A stretch of DNA of 64,000 nt from Anaeromicrobium sediminis (GTDB lineage Bacteria > Bacillota > Clostridia > Peptostreptococcales > Thermotaleaceae). Each line of letters opens with the position of its first letter. The stretch's first letter is position 1. The position numbers and the translations under genes were made by a program. Shown here one piece after another: positions 1 through 9,869 of this stretch. The stretch is taken from assembly GCF_002270055.1 (NCBI RefSeq), contig NZ_NIBG01000013.1, forward strand, positions 48,018 through 112,017, in the 5' to 3' direction. The notes under the pieces are model-generated. The model was not told the DNA's origin, made no database searches, and was given only the letters and a program-made list of their open reading frames with translations.

Positions 1-1364
1 TGGCATTGGCAGACTTAGTAAAAGAAACGGGTGAAAATATTAAAATCAATTTGTATACGGGTGCCTCTGTAGGTGAAGAATTAGATGGTATATTGGCAAA
101 AAATAATTTATTAAATAAAAGACTTCCTTACCAAACTAACGAGAGTTTAAGAAACTCTACAAATAATGGTAATTGTGAATACTTAGATATGCACCTAAGT
201 CACGTTCCCCATTATACTAAGCTAGGATTCTTAGGAAAAATTAATGTGGCAATTATAGAAGCTGTTGCCATAACAGAAGAAGGCCATATAATTCCTTCTA
301 CTTCTGTAGGAACTTCTCCAACTTATATACAAATGGCCGATAAGATTATTGTGGAAATAAATACTAGTCAACCTCTAGAACTAGAAGGTATGGCCGATAT
401 ATATATGCCTAAAAAGCCACCCTTTACAAGGGCCATTCCAATAATGATGCCTAATGATAGAATAGGAACTTATTCTATCCCTTGTGAAATTGATAAAATA
501 GCTGCCATAGTAGTTACTGATATAAAAGATAATGTAAGGCCACTGGCCCCTATAGATCCTATATCTGAAAAAATTTCTCATAACCTTATTGAATTTTTAG
601 AAAAGGAAGTGGAATCAGGAAGATTAACAAATGAATTACTTCCTCTTCAATCAGGAGTAGGTAGTGTGGCAAATGCCGTTTTAGCAGGGTTAAATAATTC
701 CAGCTTTAGGAATCTAGTATGCTATACGGAAGTTATACAGGATTCCATGCTAGATTTATTAGATAGCGGTAAAGTTTTATTTGCATCAGGAACATCCATA
801 ACACCATCTAGTGAAGGTTTAGAGCGATTTAAGGAAAATATAAAATATTATAAAGAAAAAATCATTTTACGACCACAAGAAATAAGTAATCATCCAGAGA
901 TTATTAGGAGGTTGGGCATAATAGCCTTGAATACAGCCATAGAAGTGGATATCTATGGAAATGTTAACTCTACTCATATTATGGGTTCAAAAATGATGAA
1001 CGGGATAGGTGGTTCAGGGGATTTCACTAGAAATGCATATTTATCCATATTCACCACTCCATCTGTGGCTAAAAATGGTGCCATATCTTCAGTAGTGCCT
1101 ATGGTATCTCATCATGACCATACAGAACACGATGTTATGGTTATAATAACAGAACAAGGTGTAGCAGACCTTAGGGGTCTTAGTCCTAAAGAACGTGCCA
1201 AGTGCATAATAGAAAATTGTTCTCATCCAGACTTTAGACCACTACTTAGGGATTACTATAATCACGCTTTAAAAAATAAGTCTAAGCATACTCCACACAC
1301 ATTAGATAAAGCCCTAAGTTGGCATACTAGATTTATTAATACTAACACTATGCATGTGGATTAA
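1..1364 (+). CDS. acetyl-CoA hydrolase/transferase family protein (succinyl-CoA:acetate or 4-hydroxybutyrate CoA-transferase type), 5' partial
   Basis: The window opens inside this gene, with complete codons from base 3 and about 453 residues visible. Full members are about 500 residues, so some 50 N-terminal residues are missing. Enzymes of this family move CoA between acetate and another acyl group in the cytoplasm, usually in fermentation. Family signs are the glycine-rich GIGGSGDFTRNAY segment, the EVDIYGNVNSTH segment and the late EQGVADLRG motif. The last two thirds match the Cat1-like branch, but the exact acyl substrate cannot be read from sequence. The gene faces the YczE-like gene and is separated from it by a 147-bp inverted-repeat element. 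Confidence 0.85.
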   Translation, partial: ALADLVKETGENIKINLYTGASVGEELDGILAKNNLLNKRLPYQTNESLRNSTNNGNCEYLDMHLSHVPHYTKLGFLGKINVAIIEAVAITEEGHIIPSTSVGTSPTYIQMADKIIVEINTSQPLELEGMADIYMPKKPPFTRAIPIMMPNDRIGTYSIPCEIDKIAAIVVTDIKDNVRPLAPIDPISEKISHNLIEFLEKEVESGRLTNELLPLQSGVGSVANAVLAGLNNSSFRNLVCYTEVIQDSMLDLLDSGKVLFASGTSITPSSEGLERFKENIKYYKEKIILRPQEISNHPEIIRRLGIIALNTAIEVDIYGNVNSTHIMGSKMMNGIGGSGDFTRNAYLSIFTTPSVAKNGAISSVVPMVSHHDHTEHDVMVIITEQGVADLRGLSPKERAKCIIENCSHPDFRPLLRDYYNHALKNKSKHTPHTLDKALSWHTRFINTNTMHVD

Positions 1365-1401
1365 TATGAAATACTAACCATATTCATTCCTATATCTATA
1401 A

Positions 1402-1548
1402 AGCTCCATAAATGAAAAAATTTTGACAGTGTTGAACATAACAACATGGGTTATTCACTTAATATAGAATAGAAACCCCACATTATTATATACACACTAT
1501 ATTAAGTCCTACTTACTTCACTGTCAGAATTTTTTCATTTATGGAGCT
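1402..1548. repeat. 147-bp element with near-perfect 28-bp terminal inverted repeats
   Basis: Bases 1402-1429 and 1521-1548 are reverse complements at 27 of 28 positions. Inside them, 1457-1467 and 1497-1507 form a second perfect 11-bp inverted pair. The element lies between two convergent genes and codes for nothing visible. It could be a MITE-like insertion or an unusually long-looped bidirectional terminator. No clear target-site duplication flanks it and I saw no second copy in the window. Confidence 0.7.
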
Positions 1549-1566
1549 AAAATAGTTCCACATAAA

Positions 1567-2244
1567 TTAATTTTTCACCATTTCCTGTGTTTCTATAAAA
1601 TAGTCATATATCTTTCTTTGATTAGTTTTTTTCGGATCAAATCCATTGAATACAAATATTTTATTAAGTATATATCCTCCACAAAGTGTAACTATAACAG
1701 TACCTATTCCTACTATTCCTCCTAGTAAATATCCTACAACTAATACGGTAAGCTCAATTGCTGGTCTTATATAGGTGGCACTAAGCCCTGTTATTTTTAT
1801 AAGCCCTACCATAAGGCCATCCCTTGGTCCTGCTCCTAATTCTTGTCTAATATAAAAATATACACCATAATTAAATATTAAAAGCCCCAAGAATAAGCTC
1901 ACAACTTTTAATGGATAAGTTTCTGGCCTCCAAATTATATGTACTTTATCTATCATGTCTATAAACATTCCTATAAAATACATATTTAGTATAGTTCCCA
2001 TACCTGGATATATTTTTAAAGTTAGTGAAAATAGTATTACAAGTATTCCTATGATCTGGGTTACTCTACCGAATTCAACGGCAAATTTATTAACTAGGCC
2101 TAAGTTAAGAGTTCCCCAACTGTTCATACCTATGTTTGCACCCTTCATTTGAGCAATCCCATAGGCACATAAAAAGAACCCTATAAATAGACTCGGTAAT
2201 TTCTTCATATCTTCTAACATCATTTCCCTATTTATTCGCATCAT
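1567..2244 (-). CDS. YczE/YyaS/YitT-type integral membrane protein
   Basis: A 225-residue protein with about five hydrophobic segments (roughly residues 15-35, 55-75, 80-98, 108-130 and 150-195). The GAGPRDGLMVGL stretch in the middle is characteristic of the YczE-like family. The function of these proteins is not established; several are thought to be transporters. A GAGGA ribosome site sits 4 bases before the first ATG and 7 before a second ATG three bases later (2241), so either could be the start. It is transcribed alone, toward the CoA-transferase gene. Confidence 0.75.
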   Translation of the reverse strand: MMRINREMMLEDMKKLPSLFIGFFLCAYGIAQMKGANIGMNSWGTLNLGLVNKFAVEFGRVTQIIGILVILFSLTLKIYPGMGTILNMYFIGMFIDMIDKVHIIWRPETYPLKVVSLFLGLLIFNYGVYFYIRQELGAGPRDGLMVGLIKITGLSATYIRPAIELTVLVVGYLLGGIVGIGTVIVTLCGGYILNKIFVFNGFDPKKTNQRKIYDYFIETQEMVKN

Positions 2245-2310
2245 TAATTCCTCTTTTTTCTCTTCTTTTCCTATACCATAACATATCTAATTACATTTTC
2301 CAATAGATAA

Positions 2311-2347
2311 AAATCTCAAATTTAGCTTTAAACTAAATTTGAGATTT
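2311..2347 (-). terminator. intrinsic terminator of pepF
   Basis: A perfect 15-bp stem (2311-2325 with 2333-2347) and 7-base loop lie just past the pepF stop codon. On the minus strand a T-rich run follows. Confidence 0.75.
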
Positions 2348-2358
2348 CTGTAAATTTT

Positions 2359-4167
2359 TTAAATTAATTGCTCCATTTCATCTACTAATTTTCCAAAGGT
2401 CTTAAGAGCGCTGTCTATTGGTTCTGTCTTAGTCATATCTACTCCAGCCTTTTTAAGCTGGTTAATTGGATAATCACTACCACCACTCTTTAAGAAATTA
2501 ATATACTTGTCAACGGCACCTTGACCATCATTTAATATTTGATTAGATAAAGATATGGCAGCCGAAAAACCTGTGGCATACTTATATACATAAAAGGCAT
2601 TATAAAAATGAGGTATTCTTGCCCATTCCATCTTAATTAAATCATCTATAACTATGTTATCTCCAAAATATTTTTTATTTAAGTGTCTATACATGTCACA
2701 TAATGTATCAGTGGTTAAGGCCTGACCCTTTTCCACCATTTCGTGAGTCATCTTCTCAAACTTAGCAAACATGGTTTGTCTATAGATAGTTCCCCTAAAC
2801 TGCTCTAAGTAGTGATTTAAAAGATACTTTCTTTTTTCTTTATCAGTAGTAGTTTTAAGTAAATGGTTCATTAAAAGGGATTCATTCACTGTGGATGCCA
2901 CCTCAGCTACGAATATTTTATAACTTCCATAGGTATATGGTTGAGTACTTCTTGTATAGTAGGAATGTAGAGAATGACCCATCTCATGAGCTAATGTGAA
3001 TACATCATTTATAGTGTTTTGATAGTTTAAAAGTACATAGGGTGCACTTTCATAACTACCAAAGGAATAGGCCCCACTAGTCTTGCCTTCATTTTCATAT
3101 ACATCTATCCAGCCTTCATCAAAACCCTTTTGCAATATATCCATATACTCTTTTCCCAAAGGAGCTAGACCATCTTTAACTAATTCTTTTCCCTCTTCAA
3201 ATGGTATTTTAGCTTTCATTTCCTTTACTATAGGAGTATATAGATCATACATATGAAGTTCATCTACCTTAAGGGCTGCCTTTCTAAGTTCCATATACTT
3301 ATACATACTTGGCAGGTGTGATTCTACCGTGTCTATTAAATTATCATAAACGGATAGGGGTATATTGTCACTACTTAAGGATGCATCTAATGCGGACTTG
3401 TATTTTCTAGCTTTAGCATAAAAAACATCCTTCTTAACACTATAACCTAGAGTTGATGCAATAGTATTCTTTTGGGCTTCATAAGACTTGTATAAGGCTT
3501 CAAAGGCATCTTTCCTAACTCTCCTATCAGTACTCTTTAGTAGGGTTGTATATCGGCCCTGAGTGACCTCTACTTCTTTACCTTCTTCGCCTATTATGGT
3601 CCCAAACTTAATATCAGCATTATTTATCATGGAAAATATGCTCTTAGGAGCAGATGATATTTCTCCCATTTGCGCCAATAGATTTTCTTCATTCTTAGAT
3701 AAGATATGTTTCTTTTGCCTAAACAACTCATCAAAGAAAAAACCATATACAGAAAGCCTTTCATCTTCTTTCATATATTTATGAACAGTTTCTTCTGGAA
3801 TTTGAGTTAATTCTGGAGTTATAAATGATAATTTACTTTGCACCTCCACCACTACAGATTGGGCCTTATCACTCATGGCTTGATATTCAGTTACCCTATT
3901 GTCTTCATCCTTCTTCATCCTTGCGTATACAAATACATTCTCTAATTTTCTAGATATTTCATCATCTAAATTGAGTACTGTATATAAGGAATCTGCACTT
4001 TCTCCCAACTTTTCTGCATACTGTGTTATCTCATTAGCCTTTTCTCTTATAGTTTCTATGTCCTTTTCCCATTCATCTTTACTAGAATACATCTTTTCTA
4101 AATTCCACTTATATTTGTCTTCAATTTCACTCCTTTTTGGAATAGCATTTTCATTATTTGATTTCAA
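2359..4167 (-). CDS. pepF: oligoendopeptidase F (M3 metallopeptidase)
   Basis: A 602-residue cytoplasmic zinc peptidase that cuts short peptides. The HEMGH zinc motif sits in TLAHEMGHSLHSYYT near residue 390, and length and overall sequence fit PepF of Firmicutes. The start is a TTG at 4167, supported by an AGGAGGGG ribosome site about 8 bases upstream; no in-frame ATG is near. It is a single-gene unit ending in an intrinsic terminator, divergent from the FeFe-hydrogenase-like gene across 340 AT-rich bases that hold no other gene. Confidence 0.93.
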   Translation of the reverse strand: MKSNNENAIPKRSEIEDKYKWNLEKMYSSKDEWEKDIETIREKANEITQYAEKLGESADSLYTVLNLDDEISRKLENVFVYARMKKDEDNRVTEYQAMSDKAQSVVVEVQSKLSFITPELTQIPEETVHKYMKEDERLSVYGFFFDELFRQKKHILSKNEENLLAQMGEISSAPKSIFSMINNADIKFGTIIGEEGKEVEVTQGRYTTLLKSTDRRVRKDAFEALYKSYEAQKNTIASTLGYSVKKDVFYAKARKYKSALDASLSSDNIPLSVYDNLIDTVESHLPSMYKYMELRKAALKVDELHMYDLYTPIVKEMKAKIPFEEGKELVKDGLAPLGKEYMDILQKGFDEGWIDVYENEGKTSGAYSFGSYESAPYVLLNYQNTINDVFTLAHEMGHSLHSYYTRSTQPYTYGSYKIFVAEVASTVNESLLMNHLLKTTTDKEKRKYLLNHYLEQFRGTIYRQTMFAKFEKMTHEMVEKGQALTTDTLCDMYRHLNKKYFGDNIVIDDLIKMEWARIPHFYNAFYVYKYATGFSAAISLSNQILNDGQGAVDKYINFLKSGGSDYPINQLKKAGVDMTKTEPIDSALKTFGKLVDEMEQLI

Positions 4168-4507
4168 TTTATACCCCTCCTCTTATTGTGAATAAATTGT
4201 ATATATATACTCCCAAACTGTTGACAAAATATGTAATATTACAACTTGCAATATATGTAATAAAATTTAAACAATGAATTGTATATTTAAAATTTATTAT
4301 AGGTAATTAAATTTATCAACAACTTAAGGAAATTATATGTATATAATCTATTATAATTATTTATCCTATTTATTATGATATATATCCAAAAGTCTTATGA
4401 TTACCACACATTATTTTACCTGTTTTCGTTAAATAATAAACTTTTGTGTAGATAATATACTTTTATAGTATAATTATTTTATACAGCTTTTGTAAGGAGG
4501 GGTGTTA

Positions 4508-5830
4508 ATGGATATACACACACATTCAGTTATATTGGATAAGGATGAATGCATTGGTTGTACTAACTGTATAAAAAGATGTCCTACAGAAGCAATAAGG
4601 GTTAAAGAAGGAAAAGCTAAAATCATAAAAAACAGATGTATTGACTGTGGAGAATGTATTAGAATTTGTCCACAACACGCCAAAAAAAGTATTTCTGATC
4701 CCATATCTTGTATTCATAATTACAAGTATAAAATAGCACTTCCAGCTCCAACTTTACTGGCCCAATTCGATAGCAAAGTCACTCCTGGCCAAATACTTGG
4801 TGCTTTAAAATTAATAGGTTTTGATCATGTATACGAAGTATCTAGAGGTGCAGATGTGGTCTCTAATTTTACAAGGGAATACATTAAAAATGCCACTACA
4901 ACGCCTTTGATTTCATCATCATGTCCGGCCATTGTAAGACTTATAAGAATAAGATTTCCTAGCTTAATTGACAACCTTATACCTATAGAGTCACCTATGG
5001 AGGTGGCTGCAAAATTGGCTCGACAAAAGGCTAAAGAAGAAACGGGCCTTTCTGATGAAGATATAGGTGTATTTTTTATTAGTCCATGTCCCGCAAAGGT
5101 TAGTGCTGTAAAAAATCCGCTAGGGCTTCTACAGTCTAATGTTAATAACGTTATCTCCATAGAAAGTATCTATCCTCTTATAAAGAAAAAATTAGATGAA
5201 GTTTCTGATGACATTCCTGAATTTTACGATTCTGGTAAGGCCATTGGCTGGGCTCGATCTGGTGGAGAGACTTTCTCTTTAAATATTGAAAACTACCTTT
5301 GTGTAGATGGTATAGATCATGTGATCGAAGTACTAGATTCCATAGAAAATGAAAATTTAAAGGACATTGATTTTGTAGAATGTTTAGCCTGTGTAAATGG
5401 TTGTGTTGGTGGACCTTTAACTGTGGAGAATCCTTTTATTGCTAGAAATAAAATTAGAAAAATTTCTAATGAATATGATGTACAAAAGGAAATTAAATTA
5501 AAACAAACGGTGGATGAGTTCTTGTACAGTAAAGAAATCGTTCCTGAAAATGTTAGAAAACTAGATGATAATATATTAAAAGCCATGAAAAAAATGGAGC
5601 AAATAGATATGATTCACGAACTTTTGCCTAATTTAGATTGTGGTGCCTGTGGCTCCCCTTCTTGTCGTGCATTGGCAGAAGATATAGTATTAGGTTATTC
5701 TGATTTAGATGATTGTATGGTTTTATTTAGAGATAAAGTAAATTGTTTCTTACAAAAGCACCATATGGTCCTAAATGATGAAAATAATGTGACAGAAGAT
5801 GAAGAATTTAAAAATACAAGATATGAATAA
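4508..5830 (+). CDS. FeFe-hydrogenase-like iron-sulfur protein (putative sensory or regulatory type)
   Basis: A 440-residue cytoplasmic protein. Residues 15-60 hold two 4Fe-4S ferredoxin motifs (CIGCTNCIKRCP and CIDCGECIRICP). A hydrogenase core follows with all three H-cluster motifs in altered form: SSSCP (ligand Cys near 139), FISPCPAKV (Cys near 194) and ECLACVNGCVGG (Cys near 295 and 299). The Cys that normally precedes the ligand in TSCCP and passes protons is Ser here, which is usual in sensory rather than catalytic hydrogenases. The C-terminus adds a further Fe-S site (CGACGSPSC plus a later Cys). ATG at 4508 follows AAGGAGG by 7 bases; the in-frame GTG at 4502 is too close to that site. 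No maturase gene is nearby. Confidence 0.8.
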   Translation: MDIHTHSVILDKDECIGCTNCIKRCPTEAIRVKEGKAKIIKNRCIDCGECIRICPQHAKKSISDPISCIHNYKYKIALPAPTLLAQFDSKVTPGQILGALKLIGFDHVYEVSRGADVVSNFTREYIKNATTTPLISSSCPAIVRLIRIRFPSLIDNLIPIESPMEVAAKLARQKAKEETGLSDEDIGVFFISPCPAKVSAVKNPLGLLQSNVNNVISIESIYPLIKKKLDEVSDDIPEFYDSGKAIGWARSGGETFSLNIENYLCVDGIDHVIEVLDSIENENLKDIDFVECLACVNGCVGGPLTVENPFIARNKIRKISNEYDVQKEIKLKQTVDEFLYSKEIVPENVRKLDDNILKAMKKMEQIDMIHELLPNLDCGACGSPSCRALAEDIVLGYSDLDDCMVLFRDKVNCFLQKHHMVLNDENNVTEDEEFKNTRYE

Positions 5831-5834
5831 TATG

Positions 5835-5872
5835 TAGGTCAATTAAGTTTATATACTAACTTTATTGGCCTA
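5835..5872 (+). terminator. probable terminator of the hydrogenase-like gene
   Basis: An imperfect stem (5835-5850 with 5857-5872) is followed by a T-rich stretch, right after the stop codon. Confidence 0.5.
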
Positions 5873-5978
5873 TTATTATTTAATAAGATTATTTAACAAT
5901 ATGTTGATAAATAAATCTTCATAGGTTACTATTAAATATATGTATTTTTTTTAAGTGATAATAATTGGAGGTAATAAT

Positions 5979-6803
5979 ATGAATAATCGTCCTATAGGAG
6001 TCTTTGATTCTGGTGTAGGAGGACTTACAGCAATTCCCCACATACTAAGAGAACTTCCAAATGAGAGGTTAATATATTTTGGAGATACAGCAAGAACTCC
6101 CTATGGTTCTAAGGCAAAGACCACAATAAAACACTTTACTAAGCAAATAGTTGATTTCTTAATAAGTAATGATGTTAAGATGATAGTAATAGCTTGTAAT
6201 ACTATTACATCCACTTGTCTAGATTACTTACAGGAGTTATATCCACATATTCCTTTTATAGGTATAATAGAGCCTGCTGCTCAAAAGGTGGCTGAAACAA
6301 GCGGTGAAGATAACAATATAGGTATAATAGCCACAAAGGTAACTACCCGTGAAAAGACATACATAGAATCTATTCACAAATATAATCATAAATTAAGCTT
6401 ATATGATAAATCTTGTCCCATATTCGTTCCACTTATTGAAGAGGGCATAATTGATAACGACATAATGGAATTATCAGTGAAGTATTATTTAGATGACTTT
6501 ATAAAAGGCAATAGGATAGACACCCTAGTATTAGGATGTACTCACTATCCCCTAGTAAGAAAAACTATAAAAAAGATTTATCCTAATTTAAAGATAGTAA
6601 ATCCATCCTTTGAAATAATAAAGAGTGTAAAGGAAACCTTAATAGAGGAAAATTTACTAGCAGACAATCCAAGTTATGAAAATACATTCTATGCCAGTGA
6701 CTTGTCTGAGAACTTCATAAATATGATAAATTCCATATTTGGTGAAGCTAATGTTAAAATAGATTTTAAAAATTTCGATTTAGACGAACTTGATCATAAA
6801 TAA
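5979..6803 (+). CDS. murI: glutamate racemase
   Basis: A 274-residue cytoplasmic enzyme that converts L-glutamate to D-glutamate for peptidoglycan. The N-terminal IGVFDSGVGGLT signature, the first catalytic Cys in VIACNTIT and the second in LGCTHYPL are all present, and the length is normal. ATG at 5979 follows GGAGG (5967-5971) at a good distance; the longer frame beginning with GTG at 5955 contains the ribosome site itself and is rejected. It is a single-gene unit with a shared bidirectional terminator downstream. Confidence 0.95.
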   Translation: MNNRPIGVFDSGVGGLTAIPHILRELPNERLIYFGDTARTPYGSKAKTTIKHFTKQIVDFLISNDVKMIVIACNTITSTCLDYLQELYPHIPFIGIIEPAAQKVAETSGEDNNIGIIATKVTTREKTYIESIHKYNHKLSLYDKSCPIFVPLIEEGIIDNDIMELSVKYYLDDFIKGNRIDTLVLGCTHYPLVRKTIKKIYPNLKIVNPSFEIIKSVKETLIEENLLADNPSYENTFYASDLSENFINMINSIFGEANVKIDFKNFDLDELDHK

Positions 6804-6830
6804 AAGTAGGATTAAAATTAATCCTACTTT
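6803..6830. terminator. bidirectional terminator between murI and the LTA-synthase-like gene
   Basis: A perfect 12-bp stem (6803-6814 with 6819-6830) and 4-base loop sit between two convergent genes, with T-rich ends on both strands. Confidence 0.8.
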
Positions 6831-6843
6831 TATTTATAATATA

Positions 6844-8925
6844 TTAGTTTTTGTAAATATAAGAATTTGACTCAGTTAATAGATTCTTTTTAGAATCAAC
6901 TAGTTTAATCTGAATATTAGAACCACCTTTTAAGATATTTTTTTTCAGGTGAATTTCATTTTTGTTTACATATTTATATTTATGAGAATTGTTATTAATA
7001 AATAATAAGGAATTTGGATAAAAATTGTTGCCCTTAATTATTGCTTGGTTTCCTTGAATTATTACTTCTTTAATAGATATTTTGTTTAAATTTGAATTAT
7101 AATTTGGATTTTCATTCACTATCCAATTTCTATACTTATCCTCAAAGACTCTATCCTCATAAAACATATTTTGTTGAACTAATAGGTAATCATTGTTATA
7201 TGCTATATATTTTTCATTATCTGAATTAATAATATTTTTTTCCATATCTATGGCATACTTCCTATTTATTACAGGGATTTCCTTTGAGAATTCTTGTAAA
7301 AACTTAAAGTAATTAGGCATATCTAATTCAGCATAATCTAATAAATATGAACCCATAAATGATGTATTCAATAAACCTAAGTCCTGGGAAGTGGTTTTAT
7401 AATTTGACCACAATATGAATGGTACAGAGCTCAATTTAATATCATTTTCATGGTTAAGATTATCTTTTGAAAGATAGGCCGCTTCATTGTAAACTTTATA
7501 ATTTTGTCCTAGGAATGGTAAATGATCTCCAAAAAATAATACTATTGTGGGTTTTGAAAGCTTACTACAATAATCTGTTAATTTTCCCAATGCCTTATCT
7601 GCATCATAGGCACCTTGAGCATATGTTTGCAATATTTGTAATGATTCAGCACTAACATTAGCAGATACTTTAATATCTTTATTATGATCTTTATATCTAT
7701 TATCATTAAATGGACCGTGGTTTTGCATAGTTACTGCAAAAACGAAAAGAGGGTTCTCTGACACTTCTAACTCTTTAATAATTGTATCCGTAAGATATTC
7801 ATCCGAAATAAAAAATCCCTTCTTTATCGGATCAATAAGATATTCTTCGCTTCTGTATTCGTCAAATCCCATATGTTTATAGACTTCTCGTCTATTCCAA
7901 TACCACCCTTTAAAAGTATGTATAGCCTTACAATTATAACCTTGACTCTTTAATATACTAGGTAAAGCCATTATAGGTGCCTTTATTTCGTTGGGATAAA
8001 CCATATAGCCAGGCTTAAAATAATGAATAGAATTACCTGTAAGTAGTTCGAATTCACTATTTGCAGTACCACCACCAAAGGTTGGAGATTCTAAATGGCC
8101 ATATATACTAGTTTCTTTTAATTTGCTTATATTTGCCGTAGGTGATGTACTAAACTCTATTCCTTTCATTACACTAGGATCCCAAAAGGCTTCACTCATA
8201 ATAACAATTATATTAGGCTTGATGCCTTTGTTAACAGAATAATTTTTCTTATCATCTTTTAAATTTTTCATATTGCTCACTATATATTCTAATGATCCCT
8301 TTATTGGTTTATTATTCATATTTGATACAAAAGAGAGGATAAAACCGTCTTCTTCACAATTAATGTTTTCACTATCTAAAGAAATGCCTTTCACAAAATT
8401 AACATTTATAAGGCTAAATAGTAGAACTATAGAAATGATAGATGATATGAATCTTTCTTTCATTCTCAGTTTCAATTTTGGAAGGTTTATAATTAGAAAT
8501 ATTATAAAAGATACACTTATGAGAGATACAATCATTAATTTAATTATTTTGGGAGTTAACACCACATTTAAGATTGTAAATAGTTCATCATTCAAATAAA
8601 AATCATTAGGAATAAGGGGTATTCCTCTAAAGTTAATTTTTATACGATTTATTACAGAGAAAAGTATTATTAAGGTTGTCACAATGGAAATACCTATACG
8701 ATAATTATTCAATATTGAAGTGAATAAAAGTATTAGTAAAGAAACTATAAATATATTCAAAAAAAGTGAAATAGGGTTAGAAAATAACCATATGAAGGTC
8801 TTGTATATACTACCTCTAAAAATATATTCAGAAATTATACCGAGAAAAATAGAAGATAATAATATTAAGAAGTATTGAAATTTGCTGCCAAAAAAAATAT
8901 TTCCATACTCTTTTTGCTTTAACAT
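6844..8925 (-). CDS. LTA synthase family sulfatase-fold membrane protein with C-terminal Ig-like tail
   Basis: A 693-residue membrane protein with about five N-terminal transmembrane segments (first 180 residues) and an extracellular sulfatase-fold domain (about 235-520). Such proteins transfer glycerol-phosphate or similar groups to build or decorate cell-surface polymers. Key residues are visible: Glu in SEAFWDP (about 245), the nucleophile Thr in GGGTANSEF (about 287) and Asp-His in FFGDHLPFLG (about 467). The last 80 or so residues look like an added IPT/TIG-type Ig fold, which LtaS itself lacks. ATG at 8925 follows GGTGAT; an in-frame ATG at 8937 has no ribosome site. The true substrate is unknown. 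Confidence 0.82.
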   Translation of the reverse strand: MLKQKEYGNIFFGSKFQYFLILLSSIFLGIISEYIFRGSIYKTFIWLFSNPISLFLNIFIVSLLILLFTSILNNYRIGISIVTTLIILFSVINRIKINFRGIPLIPNDFYLNDELFTILNVVLTPKIIKLMIVSLISVSFIIFLIINLPKLKLRMKERFISSIISIVLLFSLINVNFVKGISLDSENINCEEDGFILSFVSNMNNKPIKGSLEYIVSNMKNLKDDKKNYSVNKGIKPNIIVIMSEAFWDPSVMKGIEFSTSPTANISKLKETSIYGHLESPTFGGGTANSEFELLTGNSIHYFKPGYMVYPNEIKAPIMALPSILKSQGYNCKAIHTFKGWYWNRREVYKHMGFDEYRSEEYLIDPIKKGFFISDEYLTDTIIKELEVSENPLFVFAVTMQNHGPFNDNRYKDHNKDIKVSANVSAESLQILQTYAQGAYDADKALGKLTDYCSKLSKPTIVLFFGDHLPFLGQNYKVYNEAAYLSKDNLNHENDIKLSSVPFILWSNYKTTSQDLGLLNTSFMGSYLLDYAELDMPNYFKFLQEFSKEIPVINRKYAIDMEKNIINSDNEKYIAYNNDYLLVQQNMFYEDRVFEDKYRNWIVNENPNYNSNLNKISIKEVIIQGNQAIIKGNNFYPNSLLFINNNSHKYKYVNKNEIHLKKNILKGGSNIQIKLVDSKKNLLTESNSYIYKN

Positions 8926-9065
8926 AACATCACCCATTTTATTTAAAAGTTTTTGAAGAAAAGCTATTAATTCTATTAAATATATTCAATTAGAATGTCT
9001 AATCATATATATGCAATAATTTATTGAGAAATAACCTTTTCCCTATAAAGAGATATGAAAACAAA

Positions 9066-9090
9066 AAAGCGTAGATATAATCTACGCTTT
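9066..9090 (-). terminator. terminator of the 9082-9618 gene
   Basis: A perfect 11-bp stem (9066-9076 with 9080-9090) overlaps the end of the coding region and is followed on the minus strand by six Ts. Confidence 0.75.
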
Positions 9091-9618
9091 CACAACTTCT
9101 AATAATTTTTCATATATAAACTCTTTTAAATCCGTCTCTCCTATAGTAACTTTTCCTTCTTCATATAGGTCTGGTTTAACTCTAAAGAAGTTAATTACAA
9201 GCTTGTTGCCCTTAACATAATATTCATCTATATGAGCTGGAGTGAATATTACTTCTATTTCTTCTAAGTCACTTTGTGCATTTTCATTTAATCTTTCTAA
9301 TATGTCGTCTAAGTTTAATACCTTTAGTGGTTGTATCATCATCTTAGTATATTCTAAGTCTTCTAACATCCACATGTTGTTATTCCAAAATCTCATAGTC
9401 TTTTTATTACCAGACAACATTTCTCTGTTAGAAATAGCACTTAATACTTTTCTTACTGACTCTTCATCAAACTCTTCGTCATAAATAAGTTTCATTTCGT
9501 CAAAGTTAGCAAGATTAATTATGTACTTTTCTCCCACCTTTTCCTTTTCACTTGTTGATTGCCAAAAGTAGTCCATACCCTCAATTATGTCCATTTTTTT
9601 AACTATTCTTTTAACCAT
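9082..9618 (-). CDS. uncharacterised cytoplasmic protein, 178 aa
   Basis: I do not recognise a named function. The protein is soluble, acidic and rich in Glu, Asp, Met and Asn, with no signal peptide or membrane segment. It begins MVKRIVKKMDIIEGMDYFW and contains an RFWNNNMWMLEDLEY segment. ATG at 9618 is preceded by GAGGGGG eight bases upstream; a longer frame from GTG at 9657 would swallow this site. The gene stands alone with its own terminator. Confidence 0.7.
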   Translation of the reverse strand: MVKRIVKKMDIIEGMDYFWQSTSEKEKVGEKYIINLANFDEMKLIYDEEFDEESVRKVLSAISNREMLSGNKKTMRFWNNNMWMLEDLEYTKMMIQPLKVLNLDDILERLNENAQSDLEEIEVIFTPAHIDEYYVKGNKLVINFFRVKPDLYEEGKVTIGETDLKEFIYEKLLEVVKA

Positions 9619-9837
9619 ACTTTTTTCCCCCTCGTATATGTTAAATACTTTCCTCACTAATTATACTATAAATTTATAGTAAGTTCTAAGGATAAGAAAA
9701 TTTAATCGCGATTATCGTTGAATTTTTTGATTATTATATACTTTTTCCATAATATCATTGTATTTATTCACTATTTTTCTTAGCATTCATATTAATTGTA
9801 ATTTTACAGTATATATTGCAATTTCCTATAATTAAAA

Positions 9838-9864
9838 AAGGAGCAACCTAAGGCTACTCCTCAA
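9838..9864 (-). terminator. terminator of the first NhaC gene
   Basis: An imperfect hairpin built on AGGAG and CTCCT arms precedes a T-run on the minus strand, just after the antiporter stop codon. Confidence 0.55.
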
Positions 9865-9869
9865 TTTAT

